From Vibrio sp. RE86 (GTDB taxonomy: Bacteria; Pseudomonadota; Gammaproteobacteria; Enterobacterales; Vibrionaceae): a DNA stretch of 64,000 nucleotides. The translations under genes were made by a program, and so were the position numbers. How positions within the stretch are numbered: the first letter of the stretch is position 1; each line of letters begins with the position of its first letter. The DNA lies in assembly GCF_013114545.1 (NCBI RefSeq), contig NZ_VTXI01000001.1:62001-126000 (forward strand), in the 5' to 3' direction. The notes below the pieces were generated by a model. That model searched no databases. It was not told the DNA's origin and was given only the letters and a program-made list of their open reading frames with translations. This document shows positions 16,568 to 25,656 of this stretch, in pieces.

Positions 16568-17284
16568 TCACTTCAAATGTCTACCACCATCAAGGTGTAA
16601 GGTTCTTCCTGTCATGTAATGACTGGCCAAAACGAACTTGATGCCCTCTATCACTTCTTCAAAGCCCGCCTCTCTCGGAATCAACGCTTTTTGCAGAGCC
16701 TTGGCCTTGTATGTCTCGTTGTCCTGTTCATTGAATTTTAGCATCGCAGGTGAGACCGTATTCACTTTCACCTTAGGCGCAAGCATGGCTGAAAACGACA
16801 GCGTCAAGTTGTTGAGCGCGGCTTTGCTGGCAGCATAAGCGATGTGCTTTTTACTGCCTTTTTCTGCCACGTAATCACTGATGTGAATGATGTCTGACGT
16901 GTCATCGCCAGACATCAGTTGCTCCTTGAGCGTTAGGTTGATCAAATAAGGCACGCTAGCGTGAATCGTCATCATCTGGTTCATGATTAGAGAGGCGTTC
17001 TCGCTCGGATCGCTTTTGTTCTCTGGCTTCCAGTCTGACGCATTGTGAATGATGGCTCTAAGTGTCTTATACTCTTGTCCGACGTAATCAAGAAAGCCTT
17101 CTAAGCTGCTTTGTTGATAAAAATTGACCTGCTGTAAGTCGGCTCCGTTGCCGCGCAATTGTTGCAGTTGAGGGTAGTCGCTGCGGTAGGTGCCAACTAC
17201 TCGGTATCCATCTGATAAAAGCTGCTGTGCGAGCGCGAAGCCAAGTCGCTTTCCAACGCCGGTTATTAGTATGGTTCCACTCAT
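16568..17284 (-). CDS. folM: Dihydromonapterin reductase, FolM
   Basis: A 238-aa short-chain dehydrogenase. The nucleotide-binding motif [11 protein letters not shown] is at residues 8-18, Ser136 precedes DYVAEKGS, and the catalytic pair is Tyr150 and Lys154 in YAASKAALN. The FolM-type strand IIHNASDW (79-85) and the C-terminal LDGGRHLK are present; this Arg-rich nucleotide-binding start and C-terminus separate FolM from general SDR enzymes. It reduces dihydromonapterin to tetrahydromonapterin with NADPH. The start overlaps the end of folE by four bases, and it is the last gene of folK-folX-folE-folM. Confidence 0.9.
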   Translation of the reverse strand: MSGTILITGVGKRLGFALAQQLLSDGYRVVGTYRSDYPQLQQLRGNGADLQQVNFYQQSSLEGFLDYVGQEYKTLRAIIHNASDWKPENKSDPSENASLIMNQMMTIHASVPYLINLTLKEQLMSGDDTSDIIHISDYVAEKGSKKHIAYAASKAALNNLTLSFSAMLAPKVKVNTVSPAMLKFNEQDNETYKAKALQKALIPREAGFEEVIEGIKFVLASHYMTGRTLHLDGGRHLK

Positions 17285-17919
17285 CGTAAAAACTCAGCTC
17301 TAGTTTGAGGGTTAGTTTTGAAAATACCACCGAGTGCCGTTGTTGAGGTTTCAGAGTTCGCATCCATAACGCCTCTGGATTTAACGCAATAATGAGTAGC
17401 CTTGATTGTCACCGCGACGTTCTCTGTTTCGACGAGAGTCTGTATCGCAACTAAGATTTGCTGAGTCAGACGCTCTTGAACCTGTGGACGTTGGGCAAAG
17501 AATCGCACGATACGGTTTATTTTAGATAGACCGAGTATCTTGGATTCAGGGATGTAGGCGACTTGCGCAAGACCATCAATAGTGATGAAGTGATGTTCGC
17601 ACGTCGAAGTCAAATCTATGTCCGACACCTTGACCATCTCATCAACGGACATCTTGTTTTCGATTACACTGATTTTAGGAAAATTGTTGTAGTCGAGCCC
17701 TGAAAAAATCTCATGTACATACATCTTTGCAATACGATGGGGCGTTTCAGCCAGGCTATCATCGGTTAGATCGAGTCCAAGCGTACTCACTACTTCCGTC
17801 AAGAGCCCTTTAATACGATTGTACTTCTGGTCACTATTCATTTCGCTCGATGTCATGGGGGTTTCAAGGCCTCTTGAGAGCAGAGCCTCTCTTACTCTTT
17901 CTGCTTCTGTGGTCAACAT
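17281..17919 (-). CDS. folE: GTP cyclohydrolase I
   Basis: A 212-aa enzyme that opens GTP to 7,8-dihydroneopterin triphosphate, the first step of folate and monapterin synthesis. Zinc ligands Cys107, His110 and Cys178 are in TSTCEHHF and [19 protein letters not shown] and [13 protein letters not shown] are also standard. It sits 11 bases after folX. Many gammaproteobacteria carry a second folE elsewhere; this copy is dedicated by its neighbours to the FolX/FolM branch, that is, to tetrahydromonapterin. Not all of this can be checked from the window. Confidence 0.95.
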   Translation of the reverse strand: MLTTEAERVREALLSRGLETPMTSSEMNSDQKYNRIKGLLTEVVSTLGLDLTDDSLAETPHRIAKMYVHEIFSGLDYNNFPKISVIENKMSVDEMVKVSDIDLTSTCEHHFITIDGLAQVAYIPESKILGLSKINRIVRFFAQRPQVQERLTQQILVAIQTLVETENVAVTIKATHYCVKSRGVMDANSETSTTALGGIFKTNPQTRAEFLR

Positions 17920-17930
17920 TGGCTCAGTCC

Positions 17931-18308
17931 TTATGATTTAATGGCTTGGTCTGCTTCATAGCTCAGAGTGAGCGAAACGGAGTCAGCAAAGCGCAGCGCG
18001 TGAGGCTTATCGATTCTTACTTGAGCGTATTGCACCCAAGGATGATCGATACATATCCCAAGCACATCGCTAGTCAACTTTTCTAGAAGCAGAAACCGTC
18101 CAGACTCGACGTGATGAATAATCTTCTTGCAGATGTTCTTGTAGTTGAGTGCGTTTTCCACGTCATCGGACAAACATAGATTGTTTGCGGGATAGTGGAT
18201 TTCTGCATTGATAACGATGTCTTGCTGCTTAGTTTTCTCTTCTTCGTTGAAGCCAATGAAGGTTCTCAATCGGAGATTTGTAATGGTAATTATGGCGTTG
18301 TGATTCAT
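17931..18308 (-). CDS. folX: Dihydroneopterin triphosphate 2'-epimerase, FolX
   Basis: A 125-aa member of the FolB/FolX family. The ATG at 18308 gives [20 protein letters not shown], which aligns with the start of Escherichia coli FolX; an extra 20 codons upstream look untranslated. [27 protein letters not shown] and [19 protein letters not shown] follow that protein closely, including the active-site Lys in the last. It epimerises dihydroneopterin triphosphate to dihydromonapterin triphosphate. Position between folK and folE supports FolX rather than FolB. Confidence 0.9.
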   Translation of the reverse strand: MNHNAIITITNLRLRTFIGFNEEEKTKQQDIVINAEIHYPANNLCLSDDVENALNYKNICKKIIHHVESGRFLLLEKLTSDVLGICIDHPWVQYAQVRIDKPHALRFADSVSLTLSYEADQAIKS

Positions 18309-18419
18309 AACGGTTTCCGCTCCATAGAAGGTGATGTCAGGTACGTGCTGGTTAGAAGAAAAGATCAATACAAATCAAGCGAGTCGGGAATTGACGTTCT
18401 TTTTGAAGCTTTTTTCGAG

Positions 18420-18917
18420 CTAAAGGAAATTGAGATCAAAAGGGATGGGTTCGGTCTTTTGACTCAATTGGTCAAAGTTGTTCCAAAGCTGTTCAAAAGA
18501 GATGCCAAGCGTTGGGTGATGCTCTTTCGCGGCAATATCGACGAGCGGTCGAAGTACAAAAGCGTATTCGGTGATTTCTCCGCGAGGCAGCTCTACTCCG
18601 TCGATGACGCCCACTTGATTACCATAAAGAAGAATATCGATATCCAAGGTGCGTGAAGCATACTCCTTGGTTTCACGTTGGCGATCGTTTTCTAACTCGA
18701 TTTGATGCAGAACCTTGGACAATCCAGCGATAGGGAGGTCACATTCGAAGCCCGCGACCAGATTGAGAAAGTTGTCCCCTTCAAAACCAACGGGATCGCA
18801 ATCGTAGAACTTAGAAAGAGTTAGCGGTGCAAAGCGCTGATGCAATGCTTTGAGAGACTCTGTGATGTAGTGTTCTCGGTTAATGTTGCTGCCGATGCTG
18901 ACATAGACGGTGGCCAT
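18420..18917 (-). CDS. folK: HPPK, 6-hydroxymethyl-7,8-dihydropterin pyrophosphokinase
   Basis: A 165-aa pyrophosphokinase of folate synthesis. VYVSIGSNINREHYI opens the protein, and the magnesium-binding pair Asp92 and Asp94 lies in SRTLDIDILLYG, with PVGFEGDNFLNLV near 42-54. The ATG at 18917 has AGGGAG seven bases upstream; nine extra codons in frame are ignored. It is first in the pterin operon, with 111 bases before folX. A FolK in a FolX/FolM operon is slightly unexpected, since monapterin synthesis does not need it; it could be a second copy. Confidence 0.88.
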   Translation of the reverse strand: MATVYVSIGSNINREHYITESLKALHQRFAPLTLSKFYDCDPVGFEGDNFLNLVAGFECDLPIAGLSKVLHQIELENDRQRETKEYASRTLDIDILLYGNQVGVIDGVELPRGEITEYAFVLRPLVDIAAKEHHPTLGISFEQLWNNFDQLSQKTEPIPFDLNFL

Positions 18918-19112
18918 GGTATTTCTCCCTTTCCGAGCATCCAAGTACGTTTAAACTTGCTGTGAAGATCAGCAGTGCGTTGTTTTAGTTTCATGAAGAT
19001 AAAAGCAGAATAGGGGGATGAGTTGGAAAAGGCATAAACGAGCGAGTGCAATCTATCAGATCAGATTGTATGATGGGATGTGTTTTGAAGGCTTCAGAAC
19101 TTGAGATCCTAG

Positions 19113-19307
19113 CTAGCCTTCCACTTCTTCACATTTTCTGTCACCGACCAACATATCGAGTTCTTCTTGGCTTATCAGTTCATGGGCTTTCTCCGCGCTA
19201 TGATCGACAAGTGATGAACGAAGCTTCAAAGACAACAGCCTTCTTTGACGTGGGCTTAACTCTGAAACGCAGTTGAGCATGGTCTTAAATTCTTTGTTGT
19301 TAATCAT
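19113..19307 (-). CDS. Small hypothetical protein, 64 aa
   Basis: GGAGG lies nine bases before the ATG, a strong start. The peptide is soluble, basic in the first half (LSPRQRRLLSLKLRSSL) and acidic at the end (SQEELDMLVGDRKCEEVEG), with a helix-rich pattern. The first half loosely recalls the N-terminal segment of some transposase-associated or helix-turn-helix proteins, but there is not enough to name it. It lies 195 bases upstream of folK on the same strand. It may be a gene remnant or a real small protein. Confidence 0.5.
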   Translation of the reverse strand: MINNKEFKTMLNCVSELSPRQRRLLSLKLRSSLVDHSAEKAHELISQEELDMLVGDRKCEEVEG

Positions 19308-19633
19308 AAGGGTTATCCTCCTCGTAGCCTTCTTAATACGGCGAAAGATGTTTGGGCTACAGCGACTGATTCAGACATCTAACTGATCATTGATAGATTA
19401 GGGGAGAGTTAGTGAATATGCAACTGTATTTATATGTGCAATGTATTGATGGGATTGATTCATTTTGGTGACGAAAGCGTGTTGGCTTTACGCTTTTTGG
19501 TTGGTGGAAACGATTTTGTGACCCAAACTGCTAGGGGGTGCTAACTTTCACCGAATTGACATTAAGTTGATAAATTTGCCACGTTTCGTCGGCTAAGATG
19601 CACCCTAAGTTTGATTCAATGTAGGTCGATAAT
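19308..19633. other. Intergenic region, divergent
   Basis: About 325 bases between the 64-aa minus-strand gene and pgpB. It must hold promoters for both. TTGACA occurs at 19556-19561 but lacks a good -10 at the right distance. I see no RNA gene or repeat. Confidence 0.3.
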
Positions 19634-20401
19634 GTGAAAAGATTAGTGCAGGAGAAGCGCCACGGATTAGCTCTATTACTAGGCTTCTTGCTGGTGGTTG
19701 CTCCGATGTCCCTTTTTGTTAGCCATATTGATCTGCTTAGTGAAGTGAGTGATGTCTCTGGTTTTCTTTTTACGATGATCACCAACTCTGCGGGTTCGTC
19801 AGGCTTTCTGTTTACGCTCGCGCTGTTGACTTTAATAACCATAAAAGTGATTGGCTTCAATCGTCAGTTTGTGACGAAACTGATGCAGTTGGGCGTTATT
19901 TTAGTGATTGGGTTTGCCGCAAAAACGGGTCTAAAGCATGTCACAGAGAGCCCAAGACCATACACAGAACTGCTTTCACACCAATTACTGATCCCACAGC
20001 CAGACCACTTTTATAACCTAAACAGTGCGCAAAAAGCTGAGGTCATTGATGAGATATCTCAACGAGTGTCTACTTGGCGAACTCGTCACTGGCAGGGAGA
20101 GAAAGACTACTCATTTCCATCTGGTCACACGATTTTTGCGGCGATTTGCGTAGCGTTTTTCGGCGGCTTGTTCCTGCAGAATAAACGTTTTGGCTTAACC
20201 GCAATGTTAGGTGTTTGGGCATTGAGTGTGGCATACAGCCGTTTGTGGCTGGGCATGCATCGACCAATCGATTTGGTGGGCTCAATCGCGTTTGTCATGG
20301 CGGTCTATTTGGTTATCCCTAACTTCGAAAAGTTGACCGGGATGTTGATTGATCGACTTCATTTACCCTCTAACCTAGCGCTGCGCCTGCGAGGAGACTA
20401 G
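19634..20401 (+). CDS. pgpB: PAP2-family phosphatase, PgpB-like
   Basis: A 255-aa inner membrane phosphatase with about six spans. The three PAP2 motifs are complete: Lys101 with Arg108-Pro109 (KHVTESPRP), PSGH at 162-165, and Ser202-Arg203 with His209 and Asp213 (SRLWLGMHRPID). Length and a long periplasmic loop between motifs 1 and 2 match PgpB, which removes phosphate from phosphatidylglycerophosphate and undecaprenyl pyrophosphate. Translation starts at GTG with AGGT upstream. It stands alone, and the next gene converges on it. Confidence 0.88.
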   Translation: MKRLVQEKRHGLALLLGFLLVVAPMSLFVSHIDLLSEVSDVSGFLFTMITNSAGSSGFLFTLALLTLITIKVIGFNRQFVTKLMQLGVILVIGFAAKTGLKHVTESPRPYTELLSHQLLIPQPDHFYNLNSAQKAEVIDEISQRVSTWRTRHWQGEKDYSFPSGHTIFAAICVAFFGGLFLQNKRFGLTAMLGVWALSVAYSRLWLGMHRPIDLVGSIAFVMAVYLVIPNFEKLTGMLIDRLHLPSNLALRLRGD

Positions 20402-20416
20402 GTCACAACCCCTAAT

Positions 20417-21304
20417 TTACTCGCCATGAAAATAGCGTTTAACGAATTGTACGAATGCTTGTGCTTTAGCGGATGGAAAAACCAGTTGAGGGTACAACAG
20501 GTAGATGGCTCCTGACTCTTGACGTGTTTCATCATGCAGAACTTGCACAAGCTGCCCGCGCGTTAACTCATCTTCGACAAAATAGCTGGCAATTCGAATG
20601 ATCCCCATGTGATTGACGGCAGCACTTTTCAACAGCTCATTCTGATTGCTGTGGAGCCAACCTTGGGCTTCTATTGTTTTACTGGCAAGCGGCCACTCTT
20701 TCTGATGTAAGGTTGCCAAACACTCATGCTGTGATAATTGCTCCACTTTTGTTAGTGGCTCGTAGTGTGAGAGATACTCCGGTGACGCGACAAGGCAATG
20801 TTCGTAATCAAATAGGTGCGAAGCAATGACATTTTCGGGGGGATTACGTGTCGCTCGAAAGGCAAAATCCACTTCCGTATCCGTAATACTCATCACTTCA
20901 TAGCTGGAATTTATCTCAAACCTAACGTCAGGGTAGTCGCGTTTAAACTCAGCACACAGTTTGTAAAGCACCGATTCAGCGAACATTTTGGGTGCGGTAA
21001 GGCGAAGCACTCCTGTCACATCACTCGCTTGTAGGTTGAGTAGCCTATCGAGTTCCGTTACCTGATTCTTTATGCGTTGCGTTTGAGCGTAAATTTGTGC
21101 GCCTTCTGGGGTCAGTCTGACACTGCGCGTTGTTCTGATGATCAAAGGCGTCTGCAGCTCTAACTCTAGGCTTTTGATCTTTGATGATAGATAGCTTTTT
21201 GAAACCCCGAGTTGCTCGGCTGCTTTTGAAAAGCTGAGATGAAAAGCAACTTCGTGGAACAGCATGAGCCTTTCAACTCTTTTGGGATTGGACATTGTTC
21301 TCAT
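20417..21304 (-). CDS. LysR-family transcriptional regulator
   Basis: A LysR protein of up to 295 aa; the ATG at 21295 is an alternative start. The helix-turn-helix is near residues 18-40 (LSFSKAAEQLGVSKSYLSSK), followed by the linker helix and a substrate-binding domain from about 92. The RTTRSVRLTPEGAQIY segment places it in the CrgA/DhmR-like group that often regulates a divergent oxidoreductase. The neighbour at 21399, an aldo/keto reductase, is transcribed away from it with about 95 bases between them. Confidence 0.88.
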   Translation of the reverse strand: MRTMSNPKRVERLMLFHEVAFHLSFSKAAEQLGVSKSYLSSKIKSLELELQTPLIIRTTRSVRLTPEGAQIYAQTQRIKNQVTELDRLLNLQASDVTGVLRLTAPKMFAESVLYKLCAEFKRDYPDVRFEINSSYEVMSITDTEVDFAFRATRNPPENVIASHLFDYEHCLVASPEYLSHYEPLTKVEQLSQHECLATLHQKEWPLASKTIEAQGWLHSNQNELLKSAAVNHMGIIRIASYFVEDELTRGQLVQVLHDETRQESGAIYLLYPQLVFPSAKAQAFVQFVKRYFHGE

Positions 21305-21398
21305 ACCAGAATAATCATTTCATAATCCAGTTATTATCATGTTTATTGAAAACAATACAATGAGCACAGATACATTACTTAATTTTGAAAGGTGAGCC

Positions 21399-22367
21399 AT
21401 GAATAGCAAGACCTTACCCCTGTCTCAGCACCTACCTAATGTCAGTCAATTGGCCTTTGGCTGTATGGGCCTTGGCGGTGGTTGGAATAACAATCCGATT
21501 ACACAACAAGATGAGAAACAAGCCAGAGAAGCGATTGAGGTTGCTTTAGAAGGTGGGATAAATTTCTTTGACCATGCTGATATCTATACGTTTGGAAAAG
21601 CGGAACAGGTCTTTGGAGAAGTTCTAAAGCAGTCCCCATCGTTGAAAGAGCAAATGTATATTCAGTCTAAATGTGGGATCCGTTTTGAAGATCAGTTGGG
21701 CGCTAAGCGCTATGACTTTTCAGCGGACTGGGTGACTCAATCTGTGGACGGCATTCTTTCCAGACTGAATATCGACAAACTCGATGTGTTGCTCTTGCAC
21801 CGCCCAGATCCCTTGGTTGAATTTGACGAATTAAGTGAAGCGATTAACCGATTAAAAGCGGCAGGAAAAGTAGAGCATCTCGGTGTGTCCAACATGAACC
21901 ATGCGCAGATGGAGCACTTTCAATCTCGTATCGATAGCAAGATTATTGTTAACCAAACCCAAATGAGCTTGAATCATTTAGACTTCATCAAACAAGCAGT
22001 CGCTTTGCCATTTGATGCGCAGCAGTGCTCGCAAGGAACGTTGGAGTACTGTGATATGCACGGCGTTCAGCTTCAAGCTTGGGGATGTTTAGCTCAAGGG
22101 ATATTTACTGGGCGTGATGACAGTACCGGCGACGCGCGAGTACGCAATACCATTGATTATGTCACGTCACTTGCGGCGCACTACCAAGTCTCACGTGAAG
22201 CCGTCGTATTGGCGTTTTTAACTCGCTTACCTCAAGGCATTCAGCCAGTGATAGGGACAGCGAATCCTGCGCGTATTCGTGCATGCTTGGAAGTCGATAA
22301 GGTGAAATTGAGCCGCGCTGAATGGTACACCTTACTGGATAAATCACTCGGCCAAGAGATACCGTAA
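21399..22367 (+). CDS. Aldo/keto reductase, YdhF-like
   Basis: A 322-aa NADPH-dependent (beta/alpha)8-barrel reductase. The catalytic tetrad is Asp58 or Asp61, Tyr63 (DHADIYTFGKAE), Lys91 (QSKCGI) and His134 (LLLHRPDPL). SNMNHAQME and the NQTQMSLNHL strand are typical of the YdhF group. It probably reduces aldehydes or ketones; the substrate is not known. Its stop is ten bases before the next gene, with which it forms an operon, and the divergent LysR is the likely regulator. Confidence 0.88.
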   Translation: MNSKTLPLSQHLPNVSQLAFGCMGLGGGWNNNPITQQDEKQAREAIEVALEGGINFFDHADIYTFGKAEQVFGEVLKQSPSLKEQMYIQSKCGIRFEDQLGAKRYDFSADWVTQSVDGILSRLNIDKLDVLLLHRPDPLVEFDELSEAINRLKAAGKVEHLGVSNMNHAQMEHFQSRIDSKIIVNQTQMSLNHLDFIKQAVALPFDAQQCSQGTLEYCDMHGVQLQAWGCLAQGIFTGRDDSTGDARVRNTIDYVTSLAAHYQVSREAVVLAFLTRLPQGIQPVIGTANPARIRACLEVDKVKLSRAEWYTLLDKSLGQEIP

Positions 22368-22376
22368 GGAGCTAGG

Positions 22377-22763
22377 ATGGAAATGTTACAAGCCTCTCGG
22401 TTGGTCGAGCGCGCCATTGAGTTAGCTGGCCAAAATAAGCAGAACATAGCGGTGGCTGTGACTGACTCTCATGGAGAACTCGTCGCTTTCTATCGGATGG
22501 ATGGTGTGAGCGTTCAAGCGGGGCTATTGGCGCAAAACAAAGCATACACCTCAGCGAGAGATCGCCAGCCAAGTGGTGATCTTGGTCAGTGGGCAAGAGA
22601 GACAGGCAAGCAGCTCAGTTATTGGACTGACCCTAAAATCACGGGGTTTATGGGTGGTTTACCCATTATTTCGAATGATGTTGTTATTGGCGCAATTGGT
22701 GTCAGTGGTTTGTCTGAAGAGGAAGATGAAATGCTCGCTAACAAAGCGCTGAATTTACTTTAG
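22377..22763 (+). CDS. GlcG/HbpS-family protein
   Basis: A 128-aa protein with the GlcG/HbpS (DUF336) fold: helix, then VAVTDSHGELVAFYRMDG, a helix with LLAQNKAYTSA, and the glycine-rich GGLPIISNDVVIGAIGVSG. Family members include haem-binding HbpS and subunits encoded beside glycolate or diol enzymes; roles are mixed. Here it is joined to the aldo/keto reductase with nine bases between them and a TAAGGAG sequence inside that gap, so the two act together, probably on a small carbonyl compound. A terminator follows. Confidence 0.85.
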   Translation: MEMLQASRLVERAIELAGQNKQNIAVAVTDSHGELVAFYRMDGVSVQAGLLAQNKAYTSARDRQPSGDLGQWARETGKQLSYWTDPKITGFMGGLPIISNDVVIGAIGVSGLSEEEDEMLANKALNLL

Positions 22764-22778
22764 CAAGATTACGATTTT

Positions 22779-22808
22779 AAAAAAGGGCTCTATCACTAGA
22801 GCCCTTTC
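22779..22808. terminator. Bidirectional terminator between GlcG-like and ABC binding-protein genes
   Basis: Stem AAAGGGCTCT / AGAGCCCTTT with a 6-base loop, A run upstream and T-rich sequence downstream. Confidence 0.85.
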
Positions 22809-22833
22809 TATATTTATCGGATTGAAAGACCGA

Positions 22834-23931
22834 TTAACGCATCAATACGTTGCGGGTGAACTGCTTCTTCAGCATCGCACTGTATTCTGAGTTAAATGGT
22901 ACTGTCGCATTTGCACGCATCTCTTGAGGCAGTAGAGAGTTAGAGCTATCTGCATCAGGGTGTTGTGGCGCTGAACCAAATTCGGCATTAATCGCAGATT
23001 GTGTCTCTGCTGATGTTAACCAGTTAATGAAAACCAGTGATGCTGCTTTGTGTTGGCTGTTTTTGGCTACCGTTACAAAGTTACCGCCGCCAGACATACC
23101 AAATTCAGGAATGTAGAACTTGATGCGGTCTGTTAATGCTCCGCGCTTTTGCAGACCCGCTAGGTGATCTTCCCACGCTGGAGCCATAATGATCTCACCA
23201 TCGTTAATGCGCGTTAGGCTGTCAGCGTTCGATGCCGTGATCAGGATGTCTTCTTTGTTGCCTTGATACCAATCCCAAGTGTCAGCCCATGACTTAATCA
23301 CTTTAGGGTCTGTTTTTTCGGTCATTTCAAAGTCGCCGTTTACGTGACGAATTGTTGCTTCGATAAAGCGTTGACCAGCACCACCGCCGTTTGGATCGTT
23401 CACACCAAAGTTCATTGGGTTAGTTTTGATGTACTTTTCGATATCAGCAAAGGATTGCGGAAGGTCAGCGGCATCAATACGACCTGAATCGTAAGCGATA
23501 CCCGTTTGGTTGCCCCAGAATGTCACGCCATAGCCTTGGCTATCGACACCTTCCGCTGATTTGTTCAGTTTTTCGAACTCTGGTAGTACGTTAAGTGGTA
23601 ATAACGTGCTATCGATTTTAAAGGTCTTTAACGCGGTAGGACCTAGTGCCACGATGTCCATTGAGCCTTGATCACGACGACTCTCCGCTTGCAGTTTATT
23701 GCGGTTGCCATCGTGTGTGCCTTCAGGGATACGTACTTTAATGCCTGTTTGCTCTTCGAACGGTTTTACAAACTTACGCCATGCTGGTTGTAGATACCAA
23801 ACAGAGAATGTCACTGAGCCTTCTTCTTTCGCTTGAGCTTCAATTTGTTCCCAGCTCATTGTATTTACATCGTATGCCATTGCTGAGAAAGAGCTTGCCG
23901 CGATAAGTGCAGATAAGAGTGTTTTTTTCAT
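22834..23931 (-). CDS. ABC transporter periplasmic binding protein
   Basis: A 365-aa type II binding protein of the spermidine/iron/phosphonate group. The signal peptide covers residues 1-19 (MKKTLLSALIAASSFSAMA). The mature part has the GSVTFSVWYLQPAWRKFV start, MDIVALGPTALKTF, and the MAPAWEDHLAGL region of PotD-like proteins. It is the last gene of a four-gene importer operon (ATPase, two permeases, binding protein). The ligand is unknown; the divergent genes for a glycerophosphodiesterase and a 2H-phosphoesterase suggest a phosphodiester or phosphorylated polyol rather than a polyamine. Confidence 0.85.
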   Translation of the reverse strand: MKKTLLSALIAASSFSAMAYDVNTMSWEQIEAQAKEEGSVTFSVWYLQPAWRKFVKPFEEQTGIKVRIPEGTHDGNRNKLQAESRRDQGSMDIVALGPTALKTFKIDSTLLPLNVLPEFEKLNKSAEGVDSQGYGVTFWGNQTGIAYDSGRIDAADLPQSFADIEKYIKTNPMNFGVNDPNGGGAGQRFIEATIRHVNGDFEMTEKTDPKVIKSWADTWDWYQGNKEDILITASNADSLTRINDGEIIMAPAWEDHLAGLQKRGALTDRIKFYIPEFGMSGGGNFVTVAKNSQHKAASLVFINWLTSAETQSAINAEFGSAPQHPDADSSNSLLPQEMRANATVPFNSEYSAMLKKQFTRNVLMR

Positions 23932-23944
23932 AGTATCCTCTGAA

Positions 23945-24790
23945 TTATGCTTTACCAGTCGACTCTGACAGGTAATTTCCTTTTAGTAGACGTTCAATGA
24001 GCAGCATGAGTAGTACGTTAGGAATCACTAAGATTAATGATACTACCGCAGCGTCAGGGCGAATAAATGAATAACCCAAGAACGAGTAGAGTATTGTAGG
24101 TACAGTAATAAAGTCAGGTGCGCCCAGTACGAAAGCCATGTTGAACTCTTCAACACTGATCACCAGACAGAAAATGGTCGATGCTAATAAGCTCGGCTTA
24201 AGCATCGGTAAAAAAGCGTGTTTGAAGGTGCCAATTTTACCAGCGCCCATATCCGCACAGGCATCGATCAAGTCTTGTGGGATGGCTTTAAAGCCGGCAG
24301 ACAAAATGCGAATCGCATAAGGTAGTGCAAGTACGGTATGTGCGATAACAATGTTGATGTATGGGTCATTTAGGCCAAGCTCTAGTAGCATTGAGCTAAA
24401 GAAAACCGCCAGAATCATTGATGGCATCACCATAGGCAGCAGTGACACCATCTCTGCAATTTTCTTACCTTTGAACTCGAATCGGCCAAATGCATACGCG
24501 GTTGGCAGAGCCAGTGTAATGGTAAGAATTGCCACGGCTGGCGCTACGCTATAACTGTTGCGCAGCGCTTCTGGTAACGATGTATTGTTCCAAACTTCCG
24601 CCCAGCGGCCGAACGACAGCACTTGTGGGAATAGGTCTGGGTAACTCCACGGATGAGCCGGGTCTACCAGTGACCAAAGAATGGCCATAGCGAATGGAAT
24701 TCCCAGCCAGACAAGGTTTACCAGAATGAAAAAACCGATCGAGATGGTCATTACTAACTGGGCGTTAGACATCTGTTTTAAGCGGTTCAT
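23945..24790 (-). CDS. ABC transporter permease (PotC-like)
   Basis: A 281-aa permease with about six spans. The ATPase-docking loop reads LIDACADMGAGKIGTFKHAF near residues 180-200. It resembles the second permease of PotBC or PhnV type transporters. It overlaps the preceding permease gene by four bases and lies 13 bases before the binding-protein gene, so it belongs to the same transcript. Confidence 0.88.
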   Translation of the reverse strand: MNRLKQMSNAQLVMTISIGFFILVNLVWLGIPFAMAILWSLVDPAHPWSYPDLFPQVLSFGRWAEVWNNTSLPEALRNSYSVAPAVAILTITLALPTAYAFGRFEFKGKKIAEMVSLLPMVMPSMILAVFFSSMLLELGLNDPYINIVIAHTVLALPYAIRILSAGFKAIPQDLIDACADMGAGKIGTFKHAFLPMLKPSLLASTIFCLVISVEEFNMAFVLGAPDFITVPTILYSFLGYSFIRPDAAVVSLILVIPNVLLMLLIERLLKGNYLSESTGKA

Positions 24791-25656
24791 TTAGATGCCT
24801 CCAGAGAAATAACCGGCTTTTTGCGAGTTGAAAATGGTTGAGTCAGTAGTGTCAGTACCACGGCTGAAATCGCAGCAAGAATCATAATCACCATGGCGAT
24901 AACGGCTGAGTTTTCCCACTCGTAGTATTGGGTAGCGGTGATGTTCATAAGCATCGCAAGTGAGTAACTACTGCGAGAGCCTGCGACAGCCGCGAATGAG
25001 AAGTCACCTAAAGCCCCGATAAACACCAAAATAGATGCTGCTTGAAGCGCTGGAATGGTCAGCGGAAATATGATGTTTCTAAAGCGAGACCAACGTGTTG
25101 CGCCTAGATCAAGCGCGGCATCAAGCAGGTCGGTACGAATACTCGCAATGGCACCAGTAATCAGAATCAGAGCAAACGGTAGGTTCTTCCAAATTTGCAA
25201 AACCACGATGCTCCAACCGAACTTGTCATTAGCAAGTCTCAACGGCTTATCAATCACGCCCATTAGAAGTAGCAGCTCATTGAAGATACCGTGGTAAGCA
25301 ATCACGTTCATTAACAAGAATGCGGCGACAAGCCCTGGAACAAACATAGGTGCACGAAGTACGCCGATGATAGCAGGCTTGCCTGGTACCTCTTTTTGTA
25401 ACCAAAGGGCAATTGGATAGGCAAATGCGACAGCGCCTAGTGTGCCCAAAATCGAGGTTCGAAGAGAGTAGCCAACTGAGCGCCATAATACAGGGTCGTT
25501 GAGGGTAGTCTGCCAATACTCAAGCGTTGGGTTTGTTTCACCTGTTAGGCTGAATGCGCCAAAGCTTTGCGCAATCACGACATAGAGTGCGCTCCCCATT
25601 AGAAGCGCTATCGTTCCTACACCGGGTATAAGTAACAGATAAGGCTTTAATTTCAT
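24787..25656 (-). CDS. ABC transporter permease (PotB-like)
   Basis: A permease of 289 aa when started at the ATG at 25656, which has GAGGT upstream and overlaps the stop of the ATPase gene as ATGA. MKLKPYLLLIPGVGTIALLM is the first span; the docking loop is LLDAALDLGATRWSRFRNI near residue 195. A longer frame to 25701 runs into the ATPase gene and is unlikely. It is the first of two permeases in the operon. Confidence 0.88.
   Translation of the reverse strand: MKLKPYLLLIPGVGTIALLMGSALYVVIAQSFGAFSLTGETNPTLEYWQTTLNDPVLWRSVGYSLRTSILGTLGAVAFAYPIALWLQKEVPGKPAIIGVLRAPMFVPGLVAAFLLMNVIAYHGIFNELLLLMGVIDKPLRLANDKFGWSIVVLQIWKNLPFALILITGAIASIRTDLLDAALDLGATRWSRFRNIIFPLTIPALQAASILVFIGALGDFSFAAVAGSRSSYSLAMLMNITATQYYEWENSAVIAMVIMILAAISAVVLTLLTQPFSTRKKPVISLEASK

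Noticed and set aside
18195..18656. A 153-codon plus-strand frame across folX and folK
   Set aside because: It lies fully antisense to two well-supported pterin genes, and its protein has no recognisable features.
19402..19470. 17-codon ORF in the region before pgpB
   Set aside because: No ribosome-binding sequence, no conserved features, and a composition typical of intergenic DNA.
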